From: Pseudomonas sessilinigenes | GTDB taxonomy: Bacteria > Pseudomonadota > Gammaproteobacteria > Pseudomonadales > Pseudomonadaceae | Length of the DNA: 64,000 bases | Direction: 5' to 3' | NCBI RefSeq assembly: GCF_003850565.1 | Contig: NZ_CP027706.1 | Span: 3,596,001-3,660,000, forward strand | Shown: positions 41,751-51,187 of the stretch, piece by piece | Layout: each line of letters begins with the position of its first letter | Numbering within the stretch: position 1 is the stretch's first letter | Made by a program: the position numbers and the translations under genes | The notes under the pieces: generated by a model | The model's database searches: none | What the model saw: only the letters and a program-made list of their open reading frames with translations | What the model was told of the DNA's origin: nothing

Positions 41751-43093
41751 TTCGATCGCTACGGCTGCGGTTGATGCTGGCCGCTACCATCCTGGCGGTA
41801 CTGTTCATGCTGGCGTTGCTGCCGGCGATGCAGGGGGCCTTCAGCCTGGCGTTGCAGGACTCCATCGAGCAGCGCCTGGCGTCCGATGTCACGACCCTGA
41901 TCTCGGCGGCACGCATCCAGGACAACCGCCTGCAAATGCCGGCGCAGCTGCCTGATGAGCGCTTCAACCTCGCCGACAGCCGGCTGCTGGGCTACATCTA
42001 CGACCGTGAGGGGCACCTGGTGTGGCGTTCACGGGCGACCCAGGAAGAGAACATCAACTACCGACCGCGCTATGACGGACGTGGCAATGAATTCGCCAGG
42101 ATTCGCGAGGCCAATGGGCAGGAGTTCTTCGTCTACGACGTCGAGATCAAGTTGTTGGGGGGCAAGAGCGCTGCCTTCAGCATCGTTGCCTTGCAACCGG
42201 TGCGCGAGTATCAGCAGACCCTGGAAGGGGTGCGGGAGAACCTCTACCTGGGGTTTGGCGCGGCGCTGCTGGTGCTGCTGGCATTGCTCTGGCTGGGCCT
42301 GACCTGGGGCCTGCAGGCCCTGCGGCGCTTGAGCCAGGAGCTGGACCAGATCGAGAGCGGCACCCGCCAGAGCCTGAGCGAAGAACATCCACGAGAGCTC
42401 TTGCGCCTGACCGGTTCGTTGAACCGCCTGCTGCAGAGCGAGCGTGAGCAGCGCAGGCGCTACCGCGACTCCCTGGACGACCTGGCCCATAGCTTGAAAA
42501 CCCCGCTGGCGGTCTTGCAAGGGGTCAGCGAGGACATGGCGCTGCGCCCCCAGGATCGTGAGCAGGCCTGGGTCCTGCAAGGGCAGATCGAGCGCATGAG
42601 CCAGCAGATCAGCTATCAGTTGCAACGTGCCAGTCTGCGCAAGAGTGGCCTGGTACGCCACCAGGTTCGCTTGCGTCCGGTCCTGCAAAGCCTGTGCGAT
42701 ACCCTGGACAAGGTCTATCGCGACAAGCGGGTGAAAGTCTCGTTCGACCTGCCTGAGCGCTGCTATCTGCCGATCGAGCACGGCGCCTTGCTGGAGCTTC
42801 TGGGCAACCTGCTGGAGAACGCCTACCGCTTGTGCCTGGGGTCGGTGCGCGTCAGTGTGCGCGAGAGCCTGGACGGTTCCGAGCTGTGCGTGGAGGACGA
42901 TGGGCCAGGGGTGCCGGCGGATCAACGGGCACGGATACTCCAGCGTGGCGAGCGCCTGGACCGCCAGCATCCGGGGCAGGGCATCGGCCTGGCGGTGGTC
43001 AAGGACATTATCGAGAGCTACGGTGCGCGCCTGGCCCTGGGCGACTCAGCCTTGGGTGGCGCAGCCTTTCGCATCCATTTCCCCGAGCTGTAG
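41747..43093 (+). CDS. phoQ: Sensor kinase PhoQ
   Basis: PhoQ senses periplasmic divalent cations, acid and antimicrobial peptides. The 448-residue kinase begins MIRSLRLRLMLAATILAVLF with the first membrane helix. A periplasmic domain and a second helix (YLGFGAALLVLLALLWLGLTWGL) follow, then the H box LDDLAHSLKTPLAVLQG and HATPase motifs LLGNLLENAYRLC and GQGIGLAVVKDI. The ATG at 41747 overlaps phoP's stop. Confidence 0.94.
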   Translation: MIRSLRLRLMLAATILAVLFMLALLPAMQGAFSLALQDSIEQRLASDVTTLISAARIQDNRLQMPAQLPDERFNLADSRLLGYIYDREGHLVWRSRATQEENINYRPRYDGRGNEFARIREANGQEFFVYDVEIKLLGGKSAAFSIVALQPVREYQQTLEGVRENLYLGFGAALLVLLALLWLGLTWGLQALRRLSQELDQIESGTRQSLSEEHPRELLRLTGSLNRLLQSEREQRRRYRDSLDDLAHSLKTPLAVLQGVSEDMALRPQDREQAWVLQGQIERMSQQISYQLQRASLRKSGLVRHQVRLRPVLQSLCDTLDKVYRDKRVKVSFDLPERCYLPIEHGALLELLGNLLENAYRLCLGSVRVSVRESLDGSELCVEDDGPGVPADQRARILQRGERLDRQHPGQGIGLAVVKDIIESYGARLALGDSALGGAAFRIHFPEL

Positions 43094-43102
43094 CCGATCG
43101 GG

Positions 43103-44101
43103 TCACTGGCTCCGGGCGCGATAGGCACCTGGAGTCAGGCCGGTCCACTTCTTGAAGGCCCGGTGGAAGGCCGAAGGTTCGGAAAACCCCAGTTGCTCGG
43201 CAATCTGCTGCAAGGACAGGTCGGCACGCCCCAGGTGGTAGATGGCGATGTCGCGCCGCAGCTCGTCCTTCAATTCCTGGAAGCTCAAGCCTTCTTCGCG
43301 CAAATGCCGACGCAGGGTCTGGGGGCTGACATGCATGTGCTGGGCGACGCTTTCCAGGTCGGGCCAGTGTTCGCGGTCGCGGGCCAGCAGGCGGCGCAGT
43401 TGGCTGCTGAGGCTGTCGCCCTCATCGGGTCGTGATAGCAGGTCGGCAGGAGAGCGTTCGAGAAAGTGCTTGAGGGTGCGTTCATCCTGCAACAGCGGCA
43501 TGTCCAGGTAGCGGCTGTGGAACAGCAGGCTGCTGCACGGCTGGTCGAATTGCAGCGGGCAAGGGAATAGCAGGTCGTATTCCGCGCCGTGCTCGGGGCG
43601 TGGATAGCTGAAACCGGCCTGTTCCAGGCGGACCCGCTGGCCGATCAGCCAACTGCCCAAGCGATGCCAGATCACCAGCAGGCATTCGCTGAGAAAGTGT
43701 TCCGGGTCCCATAGCCCGGAGTCGTCCAGGCTCAACCTGGCCATGTCGCCTTCACGGGTCAGGCTCAAGCGCGGGGCCTGTGGGAATAAGCTATAAAATA
43801 ATAATCCGCGATTGAGTGCCTTCTCCAAGGTACGGCAGTGGATCAGCGCATGGCACATCATGGCAAAGGTCCCAGGCTTGCTGGGGCCATCAGCGAATCC
43901 GAGGTACTCGTCCTCCAGCTCCAACCACAGTCGTTGCAGCAATTGGGCGAATTGCTCGGGAGCGATCCGGGCCTTGGGCTGGCTCAGCAGTTCGGGGCTG
44001 ATCCCCAGCTGTTGCAGCAGCGGTAGATAGTCGTAGCCGCGGCGGTGTGCCCCGCCGAGGGCGGCGCGGGCAAAGTGGCTGGCGATAGTGCGTTCGCGCA
44101 T
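43103..44101 (-). CDS. AraC-family transcriptional regulator
   Basis: The 332-residue protein has the Arabinose_bd-type N-terminal domain (DUF1957-like, GYDYLPLLQQLGIS) and the C-terminal double helix-turn-helix (LESVAQHMHVSPQTLRRHLREEG; LQQIAEQLGFSEPSAFHRAFKKWTG). It converges with phoQ and is divergent from dctA, as is the AraC regulator beside dctA in P. aeruginosa. The target is unknown. Confidence 0.9.
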   Translation of the reverse strand: MRERTIASHFARAALGGAHRRGYDYLPLLQQLGISPELLSQPKARIAPEQFAQLLQRLWLELEDEYLGFADGPSKPGTFAMMCHALIHCRTLEKALNRGLLFYSLFPQAPRLSLTREGDMARLSLDDSGLWDPEHFLSECLLVIWHRLGSWLIGQRVRLEQAGFSYPRPEHGAEYDLLFPCPLQFDQPCSSLLFHSRYLDMPLLQDERTLKHFLERSPADLLSRPDEGDSLSSQLRRLLARDREHWPDLESVAQHMHVSPQTLRRHLREEGLSFQELKDELRRDIAIYHLGRADLSLQQIAEQLGFSEPSAFHRAFKKWTGLTPGAYRARSQ

Positions 44102-44159
44102 GCGGGCTGGTCCGTCCGTTGAATGGTGGATCTTAGCGAGCGCTTCGACGAGGGAACAA

Positions 44160-44214
44160 GGCGGATATCCGCCAAATTGTAGGACGAGAATCGGTGGGTG
44201 GGCGGAAATCCGCC
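44160..44214. promoter_or_regulatory. Two palindromes, candidate enhancer sites for dctA
   Basis: GGCGGATATCCGCC (44160-44173) and GGCGGAAATCCGCC (44201-44214) are 14-bp inverted repeats with centres 41 bp apart, four helical turns. The nearer lies about 87 bp upstream of the -24 element. This is the layout of activator sites for a sigma-54 enhancer-binding protein such as DctD/MifR. Confidence 0.75.
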
Positions 44215-44293
44215 AGCTCAGCCGTAGCTCACTGGATGCAAAGTTTGGCTCTAACCCCTTGTTTTAAAAGGCCTCATTGGTTTTTTGGCAAGG

Positions 44294-44309
44294 TGGCACG
44301 AGCCTTGCG
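44294..44309 (+). promoter_or_regulatory. Sigma-54 promoter of dctA
   Basis: TGGCACG-AGCC-TTGCG matches the -24/-12 consensus except for the last base. It lies about 127 bp before the dctA ATG. Confidence 0.9.
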
Positions 44310-44436
44310 ATAGAGCCTGCAGATCTGCCTGTGCGCAGTTCGACACAACAAATCCCTCCAGCGCAGGAGGGTTCGCACTTTAGGCACCGCATGCCGTGAT
44401 GGAAGCAGCATGCCGGGGCTCTTGAGGAACTTTGCA

Positions 44437-45768
44437 ATGACGACTCGTCAGCCACTGTACAAATCCCTGTATTTCCAGGTGATCGTTGCCATCGCCATCG
44501 GCATCCTGCTCGGTCACTTCTATCCCCAGACCGGCGTGGCCCTCAAGCCCCTGGGCGATGGCTTCATCAAACTGATCAAGATGGTCATCGCACCGATCAT
44601 TTTCTGCACCGTGGTCAGCGGTATCGCCGGTATGCAGAACATGAAATCGGTGGGCAAGACCGGTGGCTATGCGCTGCTGTACTTCGAGATCGTCTCCACT
44701 ATCGCCTTGCTGATCGGCCTGGTGGTGGTCAACGTCGTGCAGCCGGGTGCCGGCATGCATATCGACGCTGCAACCCTGGATGCCTCGAAAGTCGCTGCCT
44801 ACGTGACTGCCGGTAACGAGCAGAGCGTGGTCGCCTTCATCCTCAATGTGATTCCGGCGACCATCGTCGGTGCCTTCGCCAACGGCGATATCCTGCAAGT
44901 GCTGATGTTCTCGGTGATCTTCGGTTTCGCCCTGCATCGCCTGGGCGCCTACGGCAAGCCGATCCTGGACTTCATCGACCGCTTCGCCCACGTGATGTTC
45001 AACATCATCAACATGATCATGAAGCTGGCTCCCCTGGGTGCGCTGGGCGCCATGGCCTTCACCATCGGTGCCTACGGCGTGGGTTCGCTGGTGCAATTGG
45101 GCCAGCTGATGCTCTGCTTCTACATCACCTGCGTACTGTTCGTGCTGGTGGTCCTGGGCGCCATCTGCCGCGCCCATGGTTTCAGCGTGGTCAAGCTGAT
45201 CCGCTACATCCGTGAGGAACTGCTGATCGTACTGGGCACCTCCTCCTCGGAGTCGGCGCTGCCACGCATGCTGATCAAGATGGAACGCCTGGGCGCCAAG
45301 AAGTCGGTGGTCGGCCTGGTGATCCCTACCGGTTACTCGTTCAACCTGGACGGTACCTCGATCTACCTGACCATGGCTGCGGTGTTCATCGCCCAGGCCA
45401 CTGACACCCACATGGACATCACTCACCAGATCACCTTGCTGCTGGTGTTGCTGCTGTCCTCCAAGGGCGCTGCTGGTGTGACGGGCAGTGGCTTCATCGT
45501 CCTGGCGGCCACCCTGTCGGCCGTGGGCCACCTGCCGGTTGCCGGCCTGGCGCTGATCCTGGGGATCGACCGCTTCATGTCCGAAGCCCGTGCCCTGACC
45601 AACCTGGTGGGCAATGCCGTGGCCACCGTGGTAGTCGCCAAGTGGGTCAAGGAGCTGGACGAAGACAAGCTGCAGGCCGAGCTGGCTTCCGGTGGCCGGG
45701 CCATTACCGACACCCGCGAAACCGATGACCTGGGCGTGGCCGAAGGCCCTGCGCCGAGCATCAAGTAA
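44437..45768 (+). CDS. dctA: C4-dicarboxylate transporter DctA
   Basis: DctA is a proton/sodium symporter of succinate, fumarate and malate. The 443-residue protein begins [22 protein letters not shown] and has the DAACS family blocks ([58 protein letters not shown]). GAGGA lies nine bases before the ATG. Control by sigma-54 and a dicarboxylate-sensing two-component system follows from the promoter and upstream palindromes. Confidence 0.96.
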   Translation: MTTRQPLYKSLYFQVIVAIAIGILLGHFYPQTGVALKPLGDGFIKLIKMVIAPIIFCTVVSGIAGMQNMKSVGKTGGYALLYFEIVSTIALLIGLVVVNVVQPGAGMHIDAATLDASKVAAYVTAGNEQSVVAFILNVIPATIVGAFANGDILQVLMFSVIFGFALHRLGAYGKPILDFIDRFAHVMFNIINMIMKLAPLGALGAMAFTIGAYGVGSLVQLGQLMLCFYITCVLFVLVVLGAICRAHGFSVVKLIRYIREELLIVLGTSSSESALPRMLIKMERLGAKKSVVGLVIPTGYSFNLDGTSIYLTMAAVFIAQATDTHMDITHQITLLLVLLLSSKGAAGVTGSGFIVLAATLSAVGHLPVAGLALILGIDRFMSEARALTNLVGNAVATVVVAKWVKELDEDKLQAELASGGRAITDTRETDDLGVAEGPAPSIK

Positions 45769-45782
45769 GCTCGATGAGCATG

Positions 45783-45810
45783 AAAAACCCGCTGCGGCGG
45801 GTTTTTTATT
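45783..45810 (+). terminator. Terminator after dctA
   Basis: AAAACCCGC and GCGGGTTTT arms with a short loop, then a run of T. Confidence 0.92.
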
Positions 45811-45914
45811 GCCTGGGCCTTGAGCGCAACGGTCATTGCAACTGACCGTTGCGGTGATTGTTGGGAGCTGGGAGCCTGCCTACTCTGAGGTCAGTCAATC
45901 AAGAGGAGAGGCAC

Positions 45915-47096
45915 ATGCAAGGGCCGTTGGCGTCACTCAAGGTACTGGATTTCTCCACCCTGCTACCGGGGCCGTTCGCTTCGCTGCTGCTGGCAGACAT
46001 GGGCGCCGATGTACTGCGCATCGAGTCCTTGAGCCGCATGGACTTGCTGCGGGTCCTGCCGCCTCATGACCAGGGCGTATCGGCCAGTCACGCCTATCTC
46101 AATCGCAACAAGCGCAGCCTCGCCCTGGACCTGAAGCAGCCCGAGGCCCTGGAGGTGGTGCGGCAACTGGTGCAGGACTACGACATCGTCCTCGAACAGT
46201 TCCGCCCGGGGGTGATGGAGCGCCTGGGCCTGGGCTACGAGGCCCTGAAGGCGATCAATCCACGGCTGATCTATGTGTCCATCACCGGTTACGGTCAGAC
46301 CGGGCCATACAAGGACCGCGCCGGACACGACATCAACTACCTGGCCCTGGCCGGCCTGGCCAGCCAGACCGGACGTAGGGACCAGGGGCCACTACCCCTG
46401 GGGATCCAGGCGGCGGATATCGCCGGTGGCTCCCTGCATGGGGTGATCGGTTTGTTGGCAGCGGTGGTCGCCCGCCAGCACAGCGGCCAGGGCCAGCATC
46501 TGGATGTGAGCATGACCGATTGTGCGTTCAGCCTGAACGCCATGTCCGGTGCTGGCTACCTGGCTTGCGGGGTGGAACCCGGGATGGAGCAGCAGGTGCT
46601 CAACGGCGGCAGTTTCTATGACTATTACCGTACCCGCGACGGGCGCTGGTTTTCGGTAGGCAGCCTGGAGCCGGTATTCATGCAGCAGTTGTGTCAGGCG
46701 CTGGGACGTCCGGAGTTGGCGGCCCAGGGCCTGTCGACCGTGCCGGAACAGCAGCAGGCCCTCAAGCAGGCCCTGCAGATCGAGTTCGAGAAGCACGACT
46801 TCGCCGAGCTTTGCCGGTTGTTCTCGGGCGTCGATGCCTGTGTCGAGCCCGTGCTGAGCCTGGCCGAGGCCGTGGTGCACCCGCAGTTGCAGGCTCGCCA
46901 GTTGGTCAGCCAGGTGCCTCGGGAAGACGGCACCGTGCAGGCGCAGATGGCTTGTCCGCTGAAGTTTTCCGCAGGCTTGCCCGAGCCGCGGCATATAGGG
47001 GTCAGGTTGGGAGCTCACTCGACCGAGGTCCTGAGCGAGTTGGGCTATGAGGCTGAGCGGATCGAAGCGCTACGGCGTAATCGGGTCATCGCCTAG
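45915..47096 (+). CDS. CoA-transferase family III protein, AMACR-like
   Basis: Family III CoA transferases and alpha-methylacyl-CoA racemase share this fold. The 393-residue protein has the GHDINYLALAG motif (His138, Asp139 by my count) and the second catalytic-site segment LGIQAADIAGGSLHG. These fit the racemase (AMACR) branch better than transferases. ATG 45915 follows AAGAGGAGAGG. It is transcribed alone, with the substrate probably a branched acyl-CoA. Confidence 0.85.
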   Translation: MQGPLASLKVLDFSTLLPGPFASLLLADMGADVLRIESLSRMDLLRVLPPHDQGVSASHAYLNRNKRSLALDLKQPEALEVVRQLVQDYDIVLEQFRPGVMERLGLGYEALKAINPRLIYVSITGYGQTGPYKDRAGHDINYLALAGLASQTGRRDQGPLPLGIQAADIAGGSLHGVIGLLAAVVARQHSGQGQHLDVSMTDCAFSLNAMSGAGYLACGVEPGMEQQVLNGGSFYDYYRTRDGRWFSVGSLEPVFMQQLCQALGRPELAAQGLSTVPEQQQALKQALQIEFEKHDFAELCRLFSGVDACVEPVLSLAEAVVHPQLQARQLVSQVPREDGTVQAQMACPLKFSAGLPEPRHIGVRLGAHSTEVLSELGYEAERIEALRRNRVIA

Positions 47097-47110
47097 GTGC
47101 AGGCGTGCGC

Positions 47111-47605
47111 TCACTCGATCCGGGTTTCACCGCTGTAAACCAGGATCTGCCGGCAACGCCGACACAGGTAGCGGCGGCCCTGGGCCACGAGTTTGTGGCG
47201 CTGGGCGGAGAACGGGAAATCGCTCTGGGCACAGGGGCAGCGGTAGATATAGCGGGTCACGCTGCGCCGCTGCACCTCGTAGGTATGGCAGCGATTGGGT
47301 GGCAGCTCGTACACCCCGCGCATGATCAGTTGCCACTCCTCGCCATGGGGCTGGATGCGGTCGCCGAACAGTTGATGGGCAATCAGGTGTGCCACCTCGT
47401 GGGCCACGGTCTGCTTGAGGAAGTCTTCGGCGTTTTCCCGATACAGCTGTGGATTGAAGCGCAGCAGGTTCTCGTGCAAATGCGCGACTCCGGCTTTCTG
47501 GCCGCGTAACTTGAGGCTGACCACCGGGCGTTTGAAGGAACGTTTGAAAAAGGATTCAGCAAGTAGGAAACAGTCTTCGACGCGGGTATTGAGTTGCTCG
47601 GGCAT
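47111..47605 (-). CDS. sprT: SprT-family zinc metalloprotease-like protein
   Basis: The 164-residue protein has the zinc motif HEVAHLIAH near residues 69-77 and a C-terminal zinc ribbon (CPC...CRRCRQI). SprT is an uncharacterised relative of the SPRTN proteases. It converges on the AMACR-like gene. Confidence 0.92.
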   Translation of the reverse strand: MPEQLNTRVEDCFLLAESFFKRSFKRPVVSLKLRGQKAGVAHLHENLLRFNPQLYRENAEDFLKQTVAHEVAHLIAHQLFGDRIQPHGEEWQLIMRGVYELPPNRCHTYEVQRRSVTRYIYRCPCAQSDFPFSAQRHKLVAQGRRYLCRRCRQILVYSGETRIE

Positions 47606-47770
47606 GCTTGGCGGTTCTCCAGAGCGGCTGAGTATGCCGCAAAGAGCGTGGAATCCGAATCGCCCAGGCGCCGAATGGTCATCGAGCCATCGCTGCGCAG
47701 AACCCTGAAATAGGCAGGCCGCCTTGCGGCGGCCTGTGCTGGCAGACAGAGGATTATTATTGGTGCGGCG

Positions 47771-48373
47771 TCAGTTGGTGTAGACGGGGCCGACGCCCAG
47801 GCCCCAGACAATCACGGTGAATGCCATGATCGCCACCAGTACCACCAGTCCCACCGCGAGCACCGAGCTGGAAAACAGGAATCCCTCGTCCGATGGGATG
47901 TTCATGAAGGTCGGCAAGCCGACGTAGAGCAGGTACACCGTGTAGCAGATGGCTGCCGTCCCGACGATCATCCCCAGCCACATGTGCGGGTACAGCGCCG
48001 CCAGGCCGCCGACGAATAGCGGTGTCGCGGTGTAGGTGGCAAACGCCACGCAGCGTGCCAGGCTCGGGTTGGCGTCATAGGTACGGGCCATCCAGTGGAT
48101 GAAGGCCCCCATCACGGCCACGCCGCCCAGCATGGCCAGGTACGACATGATGGTCATCCACAGGGCGCTTTCAGCGGTCAGCATCACCGGCGCGCGGCTG
48201 CCGATGACCCAACCGACCTGGGTGGTGCCGATAAAGGCCGAGACCGCAGGGATCGCCGCCAGAATCAGCGTGTGGGTGAGGTACATGTGGCTGATGCTTT
48301 CCTCGGCATCGCCACGGATGTCTCGCCATTCCTGATCGGGGTGGGTGAAGAGTCCTACGACATGATGAATCAT
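47771..48373 (-). CDS. Yip1-family inner-membrane protein
   Basis: A 200-residue protein with about five membrane helices (for example HTLILAAIPAVSAFIGTTQVGWVIG and FSSSVLAVGLVVLVAIMAFTVIVWGLGVG), starting with the conserved FTHPDQEWRDI motif of bacterial Yip1/DUF1282 proteins. GGAG precedes ATG 48373. The role is unknown. It is divergent from ttcA. Confidence 0.85.
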   Translation of the reverse strand: MIHHVVGLFTHPDQEWRDIRGDAEESISHMYLTHTLILAAIPAVSAFIGTTQVGWVIGSRAPVMLTAESALWMTIMSYLAMLGGVAVMGAFIHWMARTYDANPSLARCVAFATYTATPLFVGGLAALYPHMWLGMIVGTAAICYTVYLLYVGLPTFMNIPSDEGFLFSSSVLAVGLVVLVAIMAFTVIVWGLGVGPVYTN

Positions 48374-48665
48374 GGTCAGTCACTCCTTTATCGTTGCCAT
48401 TGCCCCCCAACGGAGCGCTTACAGCCAAGTGGCACAGTCGGTACAGGTCTGTATGTGTGTGCGACCTTATGTCGCAGTATAGGGAGGAGTTTTCATCAAG
48501 TGTGTGCAGCTTTAGAGCAAATTGCGCTGTAAACGCCTGGGCTAATTGCCAGTGCCTCTGTTGCCTGAGTGGTAGTGGCCGCTGCTCGGGGGCGCTTTCA
48601 TGGGGCTGGTGTTTTTGCGTAAAATGCTCGGCTTTTCGTCACACACCTCGCGGATTCCAAGCGCC

Positions 48666-49490
48666 ATGGGCACTCTTACGGTCAACCAGAACAAACTGCA
48701 GAAACGCCTTCGCCGACTGGCGGGCGAAGCGGTCGCCGATTTCAACATGATCGAAGAGGGCGACAAGGTCATGGTCTGCCTGTCCGGCGGCAAGGACAGC
48801 TACACCATGCTCGATGTGCTGATGCACCTGCAGAAGGTGGCGCCGATCAAGTTCGAGATCGTCGCGGTGAACATGGACCAGAAGCAGCCGGGCTTCCCTG
48901 AGCACGTACTGCCGGCCTACCTCAAGGAACTGGGGATCGAGTACCACATCGTCGAGAAAGACACTTACTCGGTGGTCAAGGAGCTGGTGCCCGAAGGCAA
49001 GACCACCTGCTCGCTGTGCTCGCGCTTGCGCCGTGGCACCTTGTACACCTTCGCCGACGAGATCGGCGCCACCAAGATGGCCCTCGGGCACCACCGTGAC
49101 GACATCGTCGAGACGTTCTTCCTCAATATGTTCTACAACGGCTCGCTCAAGGCCATGCCGCCCAAGCTGCTGGCCGACGACGGGCGCAACGTGGTGATCC
49201 GCCCGCTGGCCTACTGCAACGAGAAGGACATCCAGGCCTATTCCGATCTCAAGCAATTCCCGATCATCCCCTGCAACCTCTGCGGCTCCCAGGAAAACCT
49301 GCAGCGCCAGGTGGTCAAGGAAATGCTTCAGGAGTGGGAGCGCAAGAGCCCGGGACGTACCGAGAACATCTTCCGTGGCTTGCAGAACGTCATCCCGTCG
49401 CAACTGGCGGACCGCAACCTGTTCGACTTCACCAGCCTGCGTATCGATGACACAGCCACGCCGCGCTTCGTCAACCTGGTGAACCTCTAA
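48666..49490 (+). CDS. ttcA: tRNA 2-thiocytidine synthetase TtcA
   Basis: TtcA thiolates C32 of certain tRNAs. The 274-residue protein has the PP-loop SGGKDS near residues 41-46 and two CxxC motifs ([18 protein letters not shown]) that bind a [4Fe-4S] cluster. ATG 48666 gives the usual N-terminus [18 protein letters not shown]; an open frame upstream to 48600 is not part of the family. Confidence 0.96.
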   Translation: MGTLTVNQNKLQKRLRRLAGEAVADFNMIEEGDKVMVCLSGGKDSYTMLDVLMHLQKVAPIKFEIVAVNMDQKQPGFPEHVLPAYLKELGIEYHIVEKDTYSVVKELVPEGKTTCSLCSRLRRGTLYTFADEIGATKMALGHHRDDIVETFFLNMFYNGSLKAMPPKLLADDGRNVVIRPLAYCNEKDIQAYSDLKQFPIIPCNLCGSQENLQRQVVKEMLQEWERKSPGRTENIFRGLQNVIPSQLADRNLFDFTSLRIDDTATPRFVNLVNL

Positions 49491-49502
49491 GGCCAGCGTT
49501 GT

Positions 49503-49536
49503 GCCGTGCCTCCAGGAGAGCAGGCACGGCGCTTTC
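49503..49536 (+). terminator. Hairpin after ttcA
   Basis: GCCGTGCCT and AGGCACGGC pair across a 10-base loop, followed by GCTTTCGTTC. A moderate terminator facing the convergent gene. Confidence 0.55.
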
Positions 49537-49538
49537 GT

Positions 49539-51074
49539 TCATGCCCCTGGCTGGCGGGGGATGAAGGCCATGTTGCCTTGCGCCGGCTTCTTGGCCAGTC
49601 GTTCGCCATTGGTGGGAAGGGTCGGGATCAGCTGGTGATCCTGGCCCAGGTAATCGAGCAACTGCGGCCCTTTCTTGCTCTGTGCCACGAAGATCAGCGT
49701 ACGTTGGGGATCCCAATGCTGGCCGCTGGTCTTGTCCAGCCAGGCCATGAAATCGGCACTGCTGCCGGTCTTCGGGAAGTCCTGGGTTTGCGCCACATAG
49801 TAGAACGGCGTCCCCTGGTTCTGCAGGTACATCGGCAGCTTGTTATCGACCTCCACCATCACCATTCGCCACTGGTTCCAGGGGGCGATGCGACTCGCTT
49901 CGCTCCTCACCTGCGCCGCGAACTGGATCACCCCGCCGCCCCCGTTGCTCCAGGGATAGGCGATGCCCAGCACCAGCAGCATGACCATGGCCGCGCTGGC
50001 AAAGCCCAGGGTCCAGCCACGGCGTCGATCCTTGCCGCTGGCGCGTCCTTGTTCCAGGCGTCGGCTCAACCACCAGGCGGCCAGGAGCTGGGCAAAGGGT
50101 ACAAGCGGCAGGACATAGTAGCTGCGCCGGCTGCCACTGGCGGTAAAGAACAGGAACAGCAGGCCCAGGGCCCACACCAACCAGCGTTCATTCGGTTGCA
50201 ATTGGCGCCAGTGCCTGGCCGCCACCCATAGCGCGAGAACCCAGCAGGGAGCCCAGGGCAAGGTGTAGAGCGGCAGGTAGATCAGGTAGGTGTAGATCGG
50301 GCCGACATGGTCGAACGGATCGAAGAAACGCACCACGTTTTCGCGAAATACCAGGCTCAGGCCGCTTTCTCCCGAGTTTGGGGTGCCGTACAGGTGCGAA
50401 AGCATGAATGGCGTCATGTAGAGCAGCCCTGCGATCAGCAGGGCCAGGCATAGGCGCAGGTTGAGATGGCGTTTCCAGCGCCCTTGGTCGAGCAGGTGGG
50501 GCAGCAGGACCAGCCCCGGCAGGACAAAACCGATCAGGCCCTTGAACAGGGAGGTGGCCGCCAGTAACAGGAAGAACACGGTGTAGCGCCCTAGCCGGGT
50601 GTCCTCGGGACCGCGCCAGTACCACCATACCGCGGCCAACACCCCGCACACCGTGAGAATGTCGGCGGTTGCCACCCGGGCCCAGAAGGCGAAATAGAAG
50701 GTGGTAGCCAGCATCCAGCCGGCGATCAGGCCAGTGCCTTTGCGAAACAGCTGCTCGCCCAGCAGGTACACCAGCCAGATGCTCAGCCAGGCGGCGAGTA
50801 CCGAGGACAGGCGCAGCGACCAATGTCCCAGTCCGCCCGTCAGCCAGGTGCTGGCGACAATCAGCCAGTAGGAGGGCAAGGGCTTGTCGTAATAGGGGCT
50901 GCCTTTGAGGTAGGGGTCGAAGTAATCACCGCTCTGCAACATCTGCAGGACGATGTTGGCCCAACGGGTTTCAGGGCCCCATAGCTCGCGCGAGCCGAGG
51001 CCAAGGAGCAGGATCAGGGCAGACACGCCGAGCAGCAGGACCAGGGCCTTGCGCTCACTGTTGCAGATCTTCAT
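49539..51074 (-). CDS. ArnT-like (GT-C family) glycosyltransferase
   Basis: A 511-residue integral membrane protein with about 10-12 helices. The GT83-type N-terminal loop is ELWGPETRWANIVLQMLQSGDYFDPYLKGSPYYDKP, with acidic residues that bind the lipid-linked sugar. The length and C-terminal soluble part (TLIFVAQSKKGPQLLDYLGQ) resemble ArnT but it is shorter. It lies downstream of another ArnT-like gene with a terminator between, so the two are independent. The sugar donor is unknown. Confidence 0.8.
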   Translation of the reverse strand: MKICNSERKALVLLLGVSALILLLGLGSRELWGPETRWANIVLQMLQSGDYFDPYLKGSPYYDKPLPSYWLIVASTWLTGGLGHWSLRLSSVLAAWLSIWLVYLLGEQLFRKGTGLIAGWMLATTFYFAFWARVATADILTVCGVLAAVWWYWRGPEDTRLGRYTVFFLLLAATSLFKGLIGFVLPGLVLLPHLLDQGRWKRHLNLRLCLALLIAGLLYMTPFMLSHLYGTPNSGESGLSLVFRENVVRFFDPFDHVGPIYTYLIYLPLYTLPWAPCWVLALWVAARHWRQLQPNERWLVWALGLLFLFFTASGSRRSYYVLPLVPFAQLLAAWWLSRRLEQGRASGKDRRRGWTLGFASAAMVMLLVLGIAYPWSNGGGGVIQFAAQVRSEASRIAPWNQWRMVMVEVDNKLPMYLQNQGTPFYYVAQTQDFPKTGSSADFMAWLDKTSGQHWDPQRTLIFVAQSKKGPQLLDYLGQDHQLIPTLPTNGERLAKKPAQGNMAFIPRQPGA

Positions 51075-51128
51075 GGATATAGTTCCGTGGAAGGGCAAGT
51101 GTAGGGCGGTCCGTCGCCGTCTAGAGGG

Positions 51129-51166
51129 CAAAAAAAACGCCAGCGCCAACTGCGGTTGACGCTGAC
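51129..51166 (-). terminator. Terminator between the two ArnT-like genes
   Basis: Minus-strand arms CGTCAGCGTCAAC and GTTGGCGCTGGCG pair across CGCA, followed by eight T residues. It ends the ArnT transcript. Confidence 0.88.
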
Positions 51167-51187
51167 GGGGGCGTCAGGAGGTTCGAG

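Larger units (their letters stand above)
44102..44436. other. dctA regulatory region
   Basis: 335 bp with no gene. It holds two GGCGGAxATCCGCC palindromes, a sigma-54 promoter and the dctA leader. Confidence 0.8.
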
